Positions 42,633 to 51,084 of a stretch of 64,000 bases of DNA are shown one piece after another. The notes beneath the pieces are model-generated. The model had not been told where the DNA came from. It saw nothing but the letters and a program-made list of their open reading frames with translations, and searched no databases. Source of the stretch: Streptomyces albipurpureus (GTDB lineage Bacteria; Actinomycetota; Actinomycetes; Streptomycetales; Streptomycetaceae); assembly GCF_023701525.1 (NCBI RefSeq), contig NZ_JAMQAW010000006.1, positions 181,266 to 245,265 on the forward strand. The letters are read 5' to 3'. The translations under genes were made by a program, and so were the position numbers. The stretch's first letter is position 1, and every line of letters starts with the position of its first letter.

Positions 42633-43457
42633 TCAGCCGGCCATCCGACGGGTCGCCTCGTCGAGCCGGCTCGCAACCGTCCCGTCGATGACCTCGTCGC
42701 CGACGCGCACCGAGATCCCACCGAGGACCTCGGGGTCCACGTCCAGGTTCAGATGCATTTCGCGCCCGTACAGCCTGGCCAGCACACCGCCGAGGCGCTG
42801 CTTCTGCCCATCGGTGAGCGGTACCGCCGAGGTGACGACCGCCACCATCCTGTCCCGGCGCGCCGCGGCGAGCTTGGACAGGGAGTCGAGTCCCTGTTCC
42901 AGGCTACGTCCCCGGGGCGCGGTGACAAGACGGACGACCAGCCGCTCGGTGACCGGGTTGGCCTTACCGCCCAGCAGGCTGCGCAGCAGCTCCGTCTTGG
43001 CGGAGGTGGTGGCGGCCTTGTCGGTCAGCGCGGCACGCAGCTCCGGGGCGGAGTCAACGATCCGGCCGAAGCGGAACAACTCGTCCTCGACATCGTCGAG
43101 CGCTCCGGCATGCTGGGCCGAGCTGAGATCGGCGGTTGCCGTCAGCTCCTCCAGCGCGTCCACCAGATCGCGCGACCGCGACCACCGGGAGCGGACCATG
43201 CCCGAGACCAGATCAACGGTCTCACCGCTGACCTGCCCGCTGAGCAGGCGCGACACCAGCTGGGCCTTGGCCTCGCCGGCCTGCGCCGGGTCGGTCAGGA
43301 CCCGACGCAACGACACCTCGCGGTGCAGCAGCGCGGTGACGGAGGCCAGCCCCGCAGCGAGGCTCGCCCCGTCGACGGACGTGGAGTCCGTCAACGCGTC
43401 GAGGGACTCGCGTGCAGTGGCCAGAGCCTCGCGGCTCGCTCCGTTCAGCGGCTTCAC
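42633..43457 (-). CDS. atpH: ATP synthase delta subunit
   Basis: A 274-residue subunit of the peripheral stalk, longer than the roughly 180-residue E. coli form, as usual for actinobacteria. The C-terminal half has the OSCP family core VTSAVPLTDGQKQRLGGVLA and NLDVDPEVLGGISVRVGDEV. It joins the b subunits to the top of F1. The GTG start overlaps the atpF stop by 4 bp. Confidence 0.96.
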   Translation of the reverse strand: MKPLNGASREALATARESLDALTDSTSVDGASLAAGLASVTALLHREVSLRRVLTDPAQAGEAKAQLVSRLLSGQVSGETVDLVSGMVRSRWSRSRDLVDALEELTATADLSSAQHAGALDDVEDELFRFGRIVDSAPELRAALTDKAATTSAKTELLRSLLGGKANPVTERLVVRLVTAPRGRSLEQGLDSLSKLAAARRDRMVAVVTSAVPLTDGQKQRLGGVLARLYGREMHLNLDVDPEVLGGISVRVGDEVIDGTVASRLDEATRRMAG

Positions 43458-44008
43458 CGGGTGGCCTCTGCCTTCACAGCGCCGTCTTCCAGCTCGTCGA
43501 GGAAGCGGTCGATCGTGCGGCTCTGCCGGGCGTGGTCCTCAAGGGACTCGCCGACCAGCTTGCCGGCCAGATCGGTCGCGAGCTTGCCGACGTCCTGACG
43601 GAGCGCGCCGGCCGCGGCCTTGCGGTCGGCCTCGATCTGGGCGTGACCCGCGGCGATGATGTCCTCACGCTGCCGCTGGCCTTCCGCCCTCATCTCCTGG
43701 ATGATCGCGGCGCCCTGCTCGGTGGCCTCCTGGCGCAGCCGAGCGGCTTCGTGGCGGGCCTCGGCGAGCTGGGCCTTGTACTGCTCAAGTACGCTCTCGG
43801 CCTCGGTCTTCGCCGCGTCAGCCTTCTCGATGCCGCCTTCGATGGCTTCCCGACGCTGCTCCAGAACCTTGTTGATGTTCGGGAGGAGCTTCTTGGCGAG
43901 GAAGAAGAAGACGATGGCGAACGCGATCAGGCCGATGATGAGCTCGTCGGCGTGCGGGATGAGCGGCGGCTGCTCCGCCCCCGCTGCCGCAAGATTGAAC
44001 TGAGTCAC
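43454..44008 (-). CDS. atpF: ATP synthase b subunit
   Basis: A 184-residue peripheral-stalk subunit. A single N-terminal membrane helix (ELIIGLIAFAIVFFFLAKKL) is followed by a long charged helix (QRREAIEGGIEKADAAKTEA and on) and a C-terminal delta-binding region. Dimers hold the stator. It is coupled to atpH and preceded by atpE at 41 bp. Confidence 0.97.
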   Translation of the reverse strand: MTQFNLAAAGAEQPPLIPHADELIIGLIAFAIVFFFLAKKLLPNINKVLEQRREAIEGGIEKADAAKTEAESVLEQYKAQLAEARHEAARLRQEATEQGAAIIQEMRAEGQRQREDIIAAGHAQIEADRKAAAGALRQDVGKLATDLAGKLVGESLEDHARQSRTIDRFLDELEDGAVKAEATR

Positions 44009-44049
44009 ATCAGTGCCTTCCGTGAAATGTTGGCTGTCAGGTCCGCGTC

Positions 44050-44361
<312 letters not shown>

Positions 44362-45174
44362 TCAGTGGTGCTTGGCGAGCGCGCCCTGGATGTAGCTGGA
44401 GGCCAGCAGGACGAAGACGTATGCCTGAACTGCCTGGATGAAGAGCTCGAAGACGATCATCACCATCACCAGCACGAAGGACGTACCGGCGTAAGCGAAG
44501 CCGATGCCGCTCATCAGGTAGTAGGTGGCGAGGCTGAACATCACGATCAGCAGGTGGCCGGCGAACATGTTCGCGAACAGTCGGACCGCGTGCGTGAACG
44601 GGCGGATGAGCAGGTTGGAGAAGAACTCCAGGACCACGACGAGCGGCAGGATCGGGCCGAGCGACTTGTCGTAGCCGGTGATGTTCTTCCAGCCGCCGAC
44701 GAATCCGTGCGTCTTAAAGGTCAGTCCGACCCACAGGACGTACACGATCAGGGCGAGGCCGGCCGGGAAGGCGATGAGCGATGTCACCGGGAACTGGGCG
44801 AGCGGAATGATCGACCAGAGGTTCATCAGCCAGATGAAGAAGAACAGCGACACCATCAGCGGGACGTACTTCTCGCCGTCCTTCTTGCCGATGATCTCGT
44901 ACACGATGCCGCGGCGGACGAAGTCGTACCCCGCCTCACCGATCATCTGGACCTTGCCGGGGACGAGCTTCGGCTTGTTGAACGCGGCCCAGAAGAAAGC
45001 GATCACCAGGAACGAGCTGATGAAGGCCAACAGCATCGGCTTGGTGAAATCGAAGCCACTCACCGTAAAGATCGGCTCGTAGAGGAAGGTGTGCAGGCCC
45101 GGAGCTGGGAACCCGCACCCAGAAAAGAGCTGGCAATCAGGGTCGAAGGCGAGCATCTGGGGGTCAGCACTCAC
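44362..45174 (-). CDS. atpB: ATP synthase a subunit
   Basis: A 270-residue membrane subunit with five to six helices. RPFTHAVRLFANMFAGHLLI contains the essential Arg that faces the c-ring Glu, and the C-terminal helix is FELFIQAVQAYVFVLLASSY. It provides the proton half-channels. GTG 45174 follows AAGGAG and was preferred to the in-frame upstream codon at 45210. Confidence 0.97.
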   Translation of the reverse strand: MSADPQMLAFDPDCQLFSGCGFPAPGLHTFLYEPIFTVSGFDFTKPMLLAFISSFLVIAFFWAAFNKPKLVPGKVQMIGEAGYDFVRRGIVYEIIGKKDGEKYVPLMVSLFFFIWLMNLWSIIPLAQFPVTSLIAFPAGLALIVYVLWVGLTFKTHGFVGGWKNITGYDKSLGPILPLVVVLEFFSNLLIRPFTHAVRLFANMFAGHLLIVMFSLATYYLMSGIGFAYAGTSFVLVMVMIVFELFIQAVQAYVFVLLASSYIQGALAKHH

Positions 45175-45399
45175 CGCGGGCTCCTTCAGCGTGGCGCATA
45201 GGTACGGCAACCTCGTTGTGTCGGCGCGGCGCGCAGCCGCGGTTCGGCACTGGACTGGTGTTACGGATGTGAGGGCGGCTGGCGGGCATGGAGCCTCGCG
45301 TATGAGCAGGCGTCAGCTCAGATGCCCGCGCCCGCAGAGCCGCAGTTGGCACCGGACGATAGCAGGAAGTGGAACGGGTCTTTATACCGCCCCTACCTT

Positions 45400-45837
45400 T
45401 CACGTCGGCGACCCGGCGTTCTCGGCCTTCTGGCCCTTGGCGCCCTCGGGTTCCACGTAAAGGATCTTGGCCTTCATGTAAGCACGCGCCTGCGCGGCGA
45501 CCCAGACGAGGGTCGTCGCGAGCAAGGTGAAGGCCATGGCCCTGGAATGGAAGGCCGTGGTGTCCTTGAACGCCGCCATGAAGATAAAGAGCAGCAATAG
45601 CTGTGCGGTATAGAGCATCAATCCCATGGCCTGGAACAAATGCGGCAGCGACCTGGCTGTCCGCTGGAGCACCACGAGCCCCATACCCATAAAGAGGATG
45701 ACCACCAGGGCGCCGATTGCCGCACCGATCGCCCCCTTCCCACCGACGACGCCCCAGCTCACCGCGACGGCAACAACGCCGGCGGCAGCCGTGGGTACGA
45801 CAGTGTGAATGAGGGTGCGTGCGTCATTGGACGGCAT
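45400..45837 (-). CDS. atpI: AtpI-like membrane protein, first gene of the atp operon
   Basis: A 145-residue membrane protein with four predicted helices (about 13-32, 36-58, 70-91, 98-116). The sequence and position upstream of atpB match the actinobacterial AtpI-like proteins that may help c-ring assembly or magnesium uptake. A 225-bp gap to atpB without a strong terminator suggests one transcript or an additional internal promoter. Candidate Rex/Crp-type sites lie about 130 and 175 bp upstream. Confidence 0.82.
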   Translation of the reverse strand: MPSNDARTLIHTVVPTAAAGVVAVAVSWGVVGGKGAIGAAIGALVVILFMGMGLVVLQRTARSLPHLFQAMGLMLYTAQLLLLFIFMAAFKDTTAFHSRAMAFTLLATTLVWVAAQARAYMKAKILYVEPEGAKGQKAENAGSPT

Positions 45838-45963
45838 GGCGGCAGCTCCGCTTGCTTGATGGGGGCAGTGGTGTCGTCATGGACGAGCGTAATCCGGGTC
45901 CGAGTCAGTTCCTCGGGGCCAACAGACCGTCGCACTACGGTCCCTTGGCTCTGTCGCCGGTTC

Positions 45964-45981
45964 TCGTGAACCGTATCACAA
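45964..45981. promoter_or_regulatory. Candidate Rex operator upstream of the atp operon
   Basis: TCGTGAACCGTATCACAA matches 12 of 14 informative positions of the Rex consensus TTGTGAANNNNTTCACAA. It also contains the Crp-like GTGA-N6-TCAC. It lies 127 bp upstream of the atpI start. Confidence 0.6.
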
Positions 45982-46008
45982 ACTATTTGAAGAGGTCTTT
46001 ACCCGCCC

Positions 46009-46026
46009 GTGTGCCAACTATCACAC
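46009..46026. promoter_or_regulatory. Second palindrome upstream of atp, Crp-like
   Basis: GTGTG and CACAC flank 8 bp, giving TGTG-N8-CACA (46010-46025), the layout of Crp-family sites. It is 45 bp from the Rex-like site, close to four helical turns. Confidence 0.45.
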
Positions 46027-46101
46027 ATGAGAGCGAACGTGCGCGTGTGTGCACAGAACGCCCATTGTTTCGTCTGATATTGGGCGGCAATGAGTTATTC
46101 G

Positions 46102-47463
46102 TCAGTGACGACTAACGGCCTTCCTGTGCGCGGAAGCGCGCGACCGAGCGCCCATGGCGGTCGCTCCGTTGACGCCCACCGGCAGCGAAACACGCTGGTC
46201 GGCGGCCTCAGATGCCACAGGAGTCCCACCCACGTCAAGAGCAACAGATTCCGAACCAGCGGAAGACGGCAAAGGCATCGACTCTGCAACGTTCTTGCGT
46301 CGCCGATATCGCGGTGGAACAAATGCCTCCGCCCATCGGGGAGCACGCGGAGTAAACCTCGGCAACAACAGCAGCCCCAGGCCTACCGCGGATAGCGCAA
46401 CAATCACCATCACGATCCACATCGATGCGGAGTGGACCGAGTACCCGACAACACCAAAGGCAATCAATGCCGACCAGAAGTACATGATCAAAACTGCCCT
46501 GCTGTGGGAGTGCCCGACCTGGAGCAGCCTGTGGTGCAGATGCCCGCGGTCGGCCGCGAAGGGCGACTGTCCGTTCCAGGTGCGTCGCACGATCGCCAGC
46601 ACCAGGTCGGCGACCGGGATGGCGATGATCGTCAACGGCAGCAGCAGCGGGATGAAGACCGGGAGGGCCGCGTGGGTGGCCTGGCGCGTACCGCCCTCGA
46701 AGATCTTCAGGGCGTCCGGGTCCACCTGCCCGGTCACCGAGATGGCCGCGGCAGCGAGCACAAGACCGATCAACATCGACCCCGAGTCGCCCATGAAGAT
46801 GCGCGCCGGGTGCATGTTGTGCGGCAGGAAGCCGAGGCACATACCCATCAGGATCGCGGTGAACAGGGTGGCCGGAGCCGCTGCCTCGATGCCGAAGCTG
46901 AACCAGATGCGGTACGCGTAGAGAAAGAAGGCGGCCGCGGCGATGCAGACCATCCCCGCCGCCAGACCATCGAGGCCGTCGACGAAGTTCACCGCGTTGA
47001 TGGTGATCACCACGAGCGCCACCGTGAGCAGGGTGCCCTGCCAGGACGTCAACGAGACCGTGCCGACACCGGGGACGGGAATCCACAGGATCGTCAGACC
47101 CTGCACCACCATCACACCGGCGGCGATCATCTGACCGCCCAACTTGATCAGGGCGTCGATCTCGAACTTGTCATCGAGAACCCCGATGATCCAGATCAGG
47201 GCGGCACCGGAGAGCAACGCTCTGGGCTCGTTCGACAGCTCGAAGGCGCTGTTCAGATTCTGCAGGTGGTCGGCGACCAGCAGCCCCGCGCACAGCCCGA
47301 AGAACATGGCGATGCCACCGAGCCGCGGTGTCGGTTCTCGGTGTACATCACGCGCGCGGATCTCCGGCATCGCTCCGGTCGCGATGGCGAACTTCCGCAC
47401 CGGACCGGTTAGCAGATAGGTCACCGCGGCTGTGACACAGAGCGTCAGCAGATAATCACGCAC
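46102..47463 (-). CDS. Undecaprenyl-phosphate glycosyl-1-phosphate transferase (WecA/MraY family)
   Basis: A 453-residue polytopic protein with about eleven helices. REPTPRLGGIAMF is the MraY/WecA signature, and VLDDKFEIDALIKLGGQ and NAVNFVDGLDGLAAG carry the conserved Asp residues. NMHPARIFMGDSGSMLIGL is the second metal site, and RGHLHHRLLQVGHSH is the His-rich substrate loop. It transfers a sugar-1-phosphate, probably GlcNAc-1-P, to the lipid carrier, starting a cell-wall glycopolymer. A cytoplasmic tail of about 90 residues is rich in Ala, Ser and Arg. GTG 47463 was chosen with GGGGCAG upstream. Confidence 0.92.
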   Translation of the reverse strand: MRDYLLTLCVTAAVTYLLTGPVRKFAIATGAMPEIRARDVHREPTPRLGGIAMFFGLCAGLLVADHLQNLNSAFELSNEPRALLSGAALIWIIGVLDDKFEIDALIKLGGQMIAAGVMVVQGLTILWIPVPGVGTVSLTSWQGTLLTVALVVITINAVNFVDGLDGLAAGMVCIAAAAFFLYAYRIWFSFGIEAAAPATLFTAILMGMCLGFLPHNMHPARIFMGDSGSMLIGLVLAAAAISVTGQVDPDALKIFEGGTRQATHAALPVFIPLLLPLTIIAIPVADLVLAIVRRTWNGQSPFAADRGHLHHRLLQVGHSHSRAVLIMYFWSALIAFGVVGYSVHSASMWIVMVIVALSAVGLGLLLLPRFTPRAPRWAEAFVPPRYRRRKNVAESMPLPSSAGSESVALDVGGTPVASEAADQRVSLPVGVNGATAMGARSRASAHRKAVSRH

Positions 47464-47570
47464 GGGCTGCCCCACAGGAATCGCTGGCCATCTCAGCCCC
47501 ACACCCTAGCTGCGGTAGCCACATGGTTGAGGACACCAGGGGTGCCGATAATGGTTGCACCTGAGTCCGG

Positions 47571-48833
47571 CTACCCCCGATAAGGCGGAAATCTACCCGC
47601 AAGCTCGCGTACTTCTGTACGCACTCTCCGCGACAGCTCACCATCATCGTGGATCACCAGGGCGAAAACACCCGCAATCCGGGCCATCTCCGTCTCGCCC
47701 ATCCCCTGAGTGGTCACCGCAGCGGTACCCAGACGAAGACCTCGGGCCTCCCCGTAGGGCAGAGCGCAGGTATCCAACACCAACCCGGCCTGCGCCAGCC
47801 GGTCCCTGGCGGTCTTGCCGTCCAGCCCGAGCGGCGAGGGGTCCGCGCTGATCAGATGCGTATCCGTACCGCCCGTGAGCACGCGAAACCCCTCCCCCTC
47901 CAGACCCGCCGCCAGCACCCGGGCGTTGTGAACCACCTGATGGGCGTAGGTGGTGAAAGCCGGGGTCGCCGCCTCACCGAACGCCACCGCCTTGGCCGCG
48001 ATCGTGTGCATCTGCGCACCGCCCTGCGTGAAGGGAAACACCGCACGGTCCACCCGTTCGGCAAGCTCCGCACCACAGAGGATCATCCCGCCCCGGGGCC
48101 CGCGCAGGACCTTGTGGGTCGTCGCGCAGACGACATCGGCGTACGGAAGTGGGCTGGGGGCCGCACCGCCGGCGATCAACCCCATGGGGTGAGCGGCATC
48201 GGCGATCAGATACGCGTCGACCTCGTCGGCGATCTCCCGGAAGAGCGCGTAGTCCGGGTGCCGGGGATAGGAGATCGACCCGCACACAATGGCCTTGGGG
48301 CGGCGCTCCCGGGCCAGCGCACGGACCTGGTCGTAGTCGATCAGCCCGGTCTCGGCGTCGGTGCCATAGCCGACGAAGTCAAACCAACGGCCGGAGAAGT
48401 TCGCCGGCGAGCCATGGGTGAGATGACCACCGTAGGGCAGCCCCATGGCGAGGACCGTGTCACCGGGCCTGAGCAGAGCCGCATAGGTCGCCAGCACCGC
48501 GGCGGACCCGGAGTGCGGCTGAACATTCGCGTGCTCGGCTCCGAACAGGGCGGTCGCCCGTCGCACGGCCAATCGCTCGGCTGCATCGACAAGATCACAG
48601 CCACCGTGGTGGCGAGCCCCCGGATAGCCCTCGGCGTACTTGTTCGCCAGCGGTGAGCCCAGAGCGGCGAGCACCGCGGGAGAAGCGAAGTTCTCGGCTG
48701 CGATGAGCTGAAGACTGTCACTTTGACGGGCCAGCTCGCCCAGGACGATCTCGGCGATTTCAGGATCCTGGCGCAGGAGGGTGTCAAAGTCCGCGGGGGT
48801 GGGGGTGCTGGTGCCTGCGGCGATGACAGCCAT
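47571..48833 (-). CDS. glyA: Serine hydroxymethyltransferase (GlyA paralogue)
   Basis: A 420-residue PLP enzyme of fold type I. QLIAAENFASPAVLAALGS is the substrate loop, YPGARHHGGCDLVDAAERLA is conserved, and ADAAHPMGLI carries the cofactor Asp. CATTHKVLRGPRGGMILC holds the PLP-binding Lys. It interconverts serine and glycine with tetrahydrofolate. The sequence is somewhat divergent (THKVLRG instead of THKTLRG) and a second glyA elsewhere is likely. It lies between the repeat block and the WecA-like gene. Activity on another amino acid cannot be excluded. Confidence 0.88.
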   Translation of the reverse strand: MAVIAAGTSTPTPADFDTLLRQDPEIAEIVLGELARQSDSLQLIAAENFASPAVLAALGSPLANKYAEGYPGARHHGGCDLVDAAERLAVRRATALFGAEHANVQPHSGSAAVLATYAALLRPGDTVLAMGLPYGGHLTHGSPANFSGRWFDFVGYGTDAETGLIDYDQVRALARERRPKAIVCGSISYPRHPDYALFREIADEVDAYLIADAAHPMGLIAGGAAPSPLPYADVVCATTHKVLRGPRGGMILCGAELAERVDRAVFPFTQGGAQMHTIAAKAVAFGEAATPAFTTYAHQVVHNARVLAAGLEGEGFRVLTGGTDTHLISADPSPLGLDGKTARDRLAQAGLVLDTCALPYGEARGLRLGTAAVTTQGMGETEMARIAGVFALVIHDDGELSRRVRTEVRELAGRFPPYRG

Positions 48834-49303
48834 CGTGGGCTCCGGGCCTCGCGTTCGCGGTAAAGGCGTGCCCCTCCAATGTAGACCGCGCGCAGAGGGG
48901 GTGCCCGATACCGCACGCCCTCGCCGGGAGTCCCGCCCCACCCCTCACAGAACCGCCCGACCAGCGACCTCCCCCACGCCCCTTCGGCAGCACGGAACCC
49001 AGGGGGCAAGGAACACCAAGCTGGGACACGGGCGCGCGCAGGGGGTGTCCCGTTCACATACCAGCGGCGATACGTCGCCCCGGGGACGGGGCACGGGCGC
49101 CCGCAAGGTGTGCCCCCTGGCTCCTCCACACGGCAGGGACCCGGGCGCAGGGGAAGGCAACCTCGGGCCTGGGTGTGTCCCCTGGCTCCTCCACAGGGCA
49201 GGGACCAGGCGCAAAGGGACGCAAGTCTCGGCGTGGGAGTGTCCCCCTGACTCCTCCGCAGGACAGGTGCCCAGGTGGCAAGGGGACGCAAGTCTCGGTG
49301 TGG

Positions 49304-49412
49304 GGGCGCGCAGGGGGTGTCCCCGGAAGCGATCGACGGCAAGACCCGCATGCCGACACGGAGCCGCTTCAGGCCGTCGACGCTGAGGAGTCACCCCCGA
49401 TAGCACCCCCCC
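49304..49412. repeat. Dispersed non-coding element, copy 2 (core 49313-49398)
   Basis: Near identical to 5982-6090. The complementary arms are all kept: GGGGGTG 49313-49319 with CACCCCC 49392-49398, GAAGCG 49326-49331 with CGCTTC 49365-49370, and TCGACGGC 49333-49340 with GCCGTCGA 49373-49380. The single core difference is in the middle loop. Confidence 0.8.
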
Positions 49413-49487
49413 AACCCCCACAGAACAAGACCCCCAGCCCGGGAAACCCAAGGCCCGAAGCACCAGCAGCCCGCCCAGGGGCCACCC

Positions 49488-49510
49488 CAGCCCGTCCGGC
49501 GCTTGAGGAC
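49488..49510. repeat. Short intergenic repeat CCCGTCCGGCGCTTGAGGAC, copy 2
   Basis: Identical to the copy at 6184-6206. Confidence 0.75.
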
Positions 49511-49622
49511 GGAACCCTCTACCCCGGGGAGGACACCGAGTACGGGCGCGCCCAGCCCAGGCCCCAAGGCCTTGACCACCAGCAACCCCCGCCAAAAAGA
49601 ACACCTCAAAGGCAAGCAACCC

Positions 49623-49645
49623 CAGCCCGTCCGGCGCTTGAGGAC
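49623..49645. repeat. Short intergenic repeat CCCGTCCGGCGCTTGAGGAC, copy 3
   Basis: Same 23-bp word, 135 bp from copy 2. Between and after them CCGGGGAGGACACCGAGTAC is also repeated. Confidence 0.75.
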
Positions 49646-49737
49646 AGAACCCCCACCCCGGGGAGGACACCGAGTACGGGCGCACCCAGCCAGGCCACCC
49701 AGGCCCCGGACCCAGGCACCCCGCCCAGGGGACCCCC

Positions 49738-50406
49738 CTATCGCGGAGGGATACCCGTAAGCGCCGTCAGCACCGGATCGAGAGCCTGGTTGATCTCATC
49801 GCCGATGGAGCGGAAGAACGTGATCGGTGCCCCGTAGGGGTCGTACACCTCATCCGCGTCCGGGCTGGGCGCCAGCAGCCACCCGCGAAGGGCCGCCGCC
49901 GCGCGCACCAGGGCGCGCGCGCGTTCCACGACCCCTTCGTCCTTGGCATCGGGCAGGGTGGCCGGGTCGATCGCCCGTACCAGCCGGGTGAACTCCTTCA
50001 GGGTGAAGGTGCGCAACCCCGCTGAGTGGCCCATGGAGATGACCTGCGCGCGGTGGTCCCTGGTGGCGGTCAGCACCAGGTCCGCGCGGATCACATGCTC
50101 ATCGAGCAGCTCACGTCCGGTGAACCCGCTCGGGTCGGCCCCGAAGTCGGCGAGGACGACCTCGGCATTGGCTTCCATCGGGGCACCCTCATGGCCCCAG
50201 GTCCCGGCGCTCTCCACGATCAGGCCGCCGATGGGAGCACCTCCGGCGTAACCGGGGAGCGGGTTGCCCAGACGGCCGCTGAGGGCATGCCGGGTGAGTC
50301 GCTCGGTGATGGGCGAGCGGCAGACGTTGCCCGTGCTGACGTGGAGGATTCGAAAGGTGTCGCTGGTGGCGCCCGCACCTATGCCACGCCCCCCAGGGGC
50401 GATCAA
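49738..50406 (-). CDS. Low-MW protein tyrosine phosphatase homologue, nucleophile replaced
   Basis: A 222-residue protein of the low-molecular-weight phosphatase fold. The phosphate loop reads ILHVSTGNVCRSPITERL. The catalytic Cys of the CX5R motif is Ser24 (codon AGC), while Cys29, Arg30 and Ser31 are kept. The general-acid Asp region is also present (DEVYDPYGAP). The protein is about 60 residues longer than the usual 150-160. With this substitution normal phosphatase chemistry should fail, but substrate binding could remain. The TTG start overlaps the tsaC stop (TTGA), so translation is coupled. Related Streptomyces proteins may share the change. Confidence 0.88.
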   Translation of the reverse strand: MIAPGGRGIGAGATSDTFRILHVSTGNVCRSPITERLTRHALSGRLGNPLPGYAGGAPIGGLIVESAGTWGHEGAPMEANAEVVLADFGADPSGFTGRELLDEHVIRADLVLTATRDHRAQVISMGHSAGLRTFTLKEFTRLVRAIDPATLPDAKDEGVVERARALVRAAAALRGWLLAPSPDADEVYDPYGAPITFFRSIGDEINQALDPVLTALTGIPPR

Positions 50407-51050
50407 GGGGCCACCTCAAGGTCGGGTACGACCTTCCGCAGCTCAGCGGCGTCGAGCGCGCCCACACGTAGGAGAACCGGAACGTCGCCGGTCACGTCGA
50501 CGATCGAGGAGGGCACGATCCCTGGGGTCGGTCCACCGTCGAGGTAGACGGAGACGGAGTCGCCGAGCATCCCCTGTGCCGCGTCGCAGTCCTCGGGTGC
50601 CGGGTGCCCGGTGAGGTTGGCGGATGACACCGCCATGGGCCCGACCTCGGTGAGCAGCTCGATCGCCACGGGGTGCAGCGGCATCCGGATGGCGACGGTT
50701 CCACGGGTGTCACCGAGGTCCCATTGGAGGGACGGCTGGTGTCGGGCGACCAGGGTGAGTGCGCCCGGCCAGAAGGCGTCGACCAGTTCCCAGGCGTCTT
50801 CGGAGAAGTCGGTGACCAGGCCGTGGAGGGTGTTCGGGGAGCCGATGAGGACGGGGGTGGGCATGTTTCGGCCCCGTCCCTTGGCATCCAGTAGATCGGC
50901 GACGGCTTCGGAACTGAAGGCGTCGGCACCGATTCCGTAGACGGTATCGGTGGGCAGCACGACCAGTTCGCCCCGGCGGACGGCGGACACGGCCTCGCGC
51001 AGGCCGGTCGTCCGCTCGTCGGCATCGTTGCAGTCGTATCGCCGAGCCAT
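50403..51050 (-). CDS. tsaC: L-threonylcarbamoyladenylate synthase (Sua5/YwlC/TsaC family)
   Basis: A 215-residue enzyme. The N-terminal core has RRGELVVLPTDTVYGIGADA, KGRGRNMPTPVLIG and FWPGALTLVARHQ, and VAIRMPLHPVAIELL and GPMAVSSANLTGHPAPEDCD complete the family signature. It makes threonylcarbamoyl-AMP from threonine, bicarbonate and ATP for t6A37 modification of tRNA. Its length fits the short TsaC form rather than two-domain Sua5. ATG 51050 is preceded by GGAGG. It is in line with prfA and prmC and overlaps the phosphatase homologue. Confidence 0.94.
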   Translation of the reverse strand: MARRYDCNDADERTTGLREAVSAVRRGELVVLPTDTVYGIGADAFSSEAVADLLDAKGRGRNMPTPVLIGSPNTLHGLVTDFSEDAWELVDAFWPGALTLVARHQPSLQWDLGDTRGTVAIRMPLHPVAIELLTEVGPMAVSSANLTGHPAPEDCDAAQGMLGDSVSVYLDGGPTPGIVPSSIVDVTGDVPVLLRVGALDAAELRKVVPDLEVAP

Positions 51051-51084
51051 CAGGGAGCCTCCTCGTACACGTACACGGTCGTCG

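Larger units (their letters stand above)
48834..49737. other. Repeat-rich non-coding region between glyA and the phosphatase homologue
   Basis: About 900 bp without a credible gene. It contains a decayed version of the 71-75 bp tandem array (about 49090-49330), copy 2 of the dispersed element (49304-49412), and two copies of the 23-bp CCCGTCCGGCGCTTGAGGAC word. Open frames on both strands are low-complexity translations of the repeats. Confidence 0.7.

Noticed and set aside
41062..43659. 865-residue plus-strand frame across atpA and atpH
   Set aside because: It overlaps highly conserved ATP synthase genes in antisense and spans their intergenic gap without any family motif.
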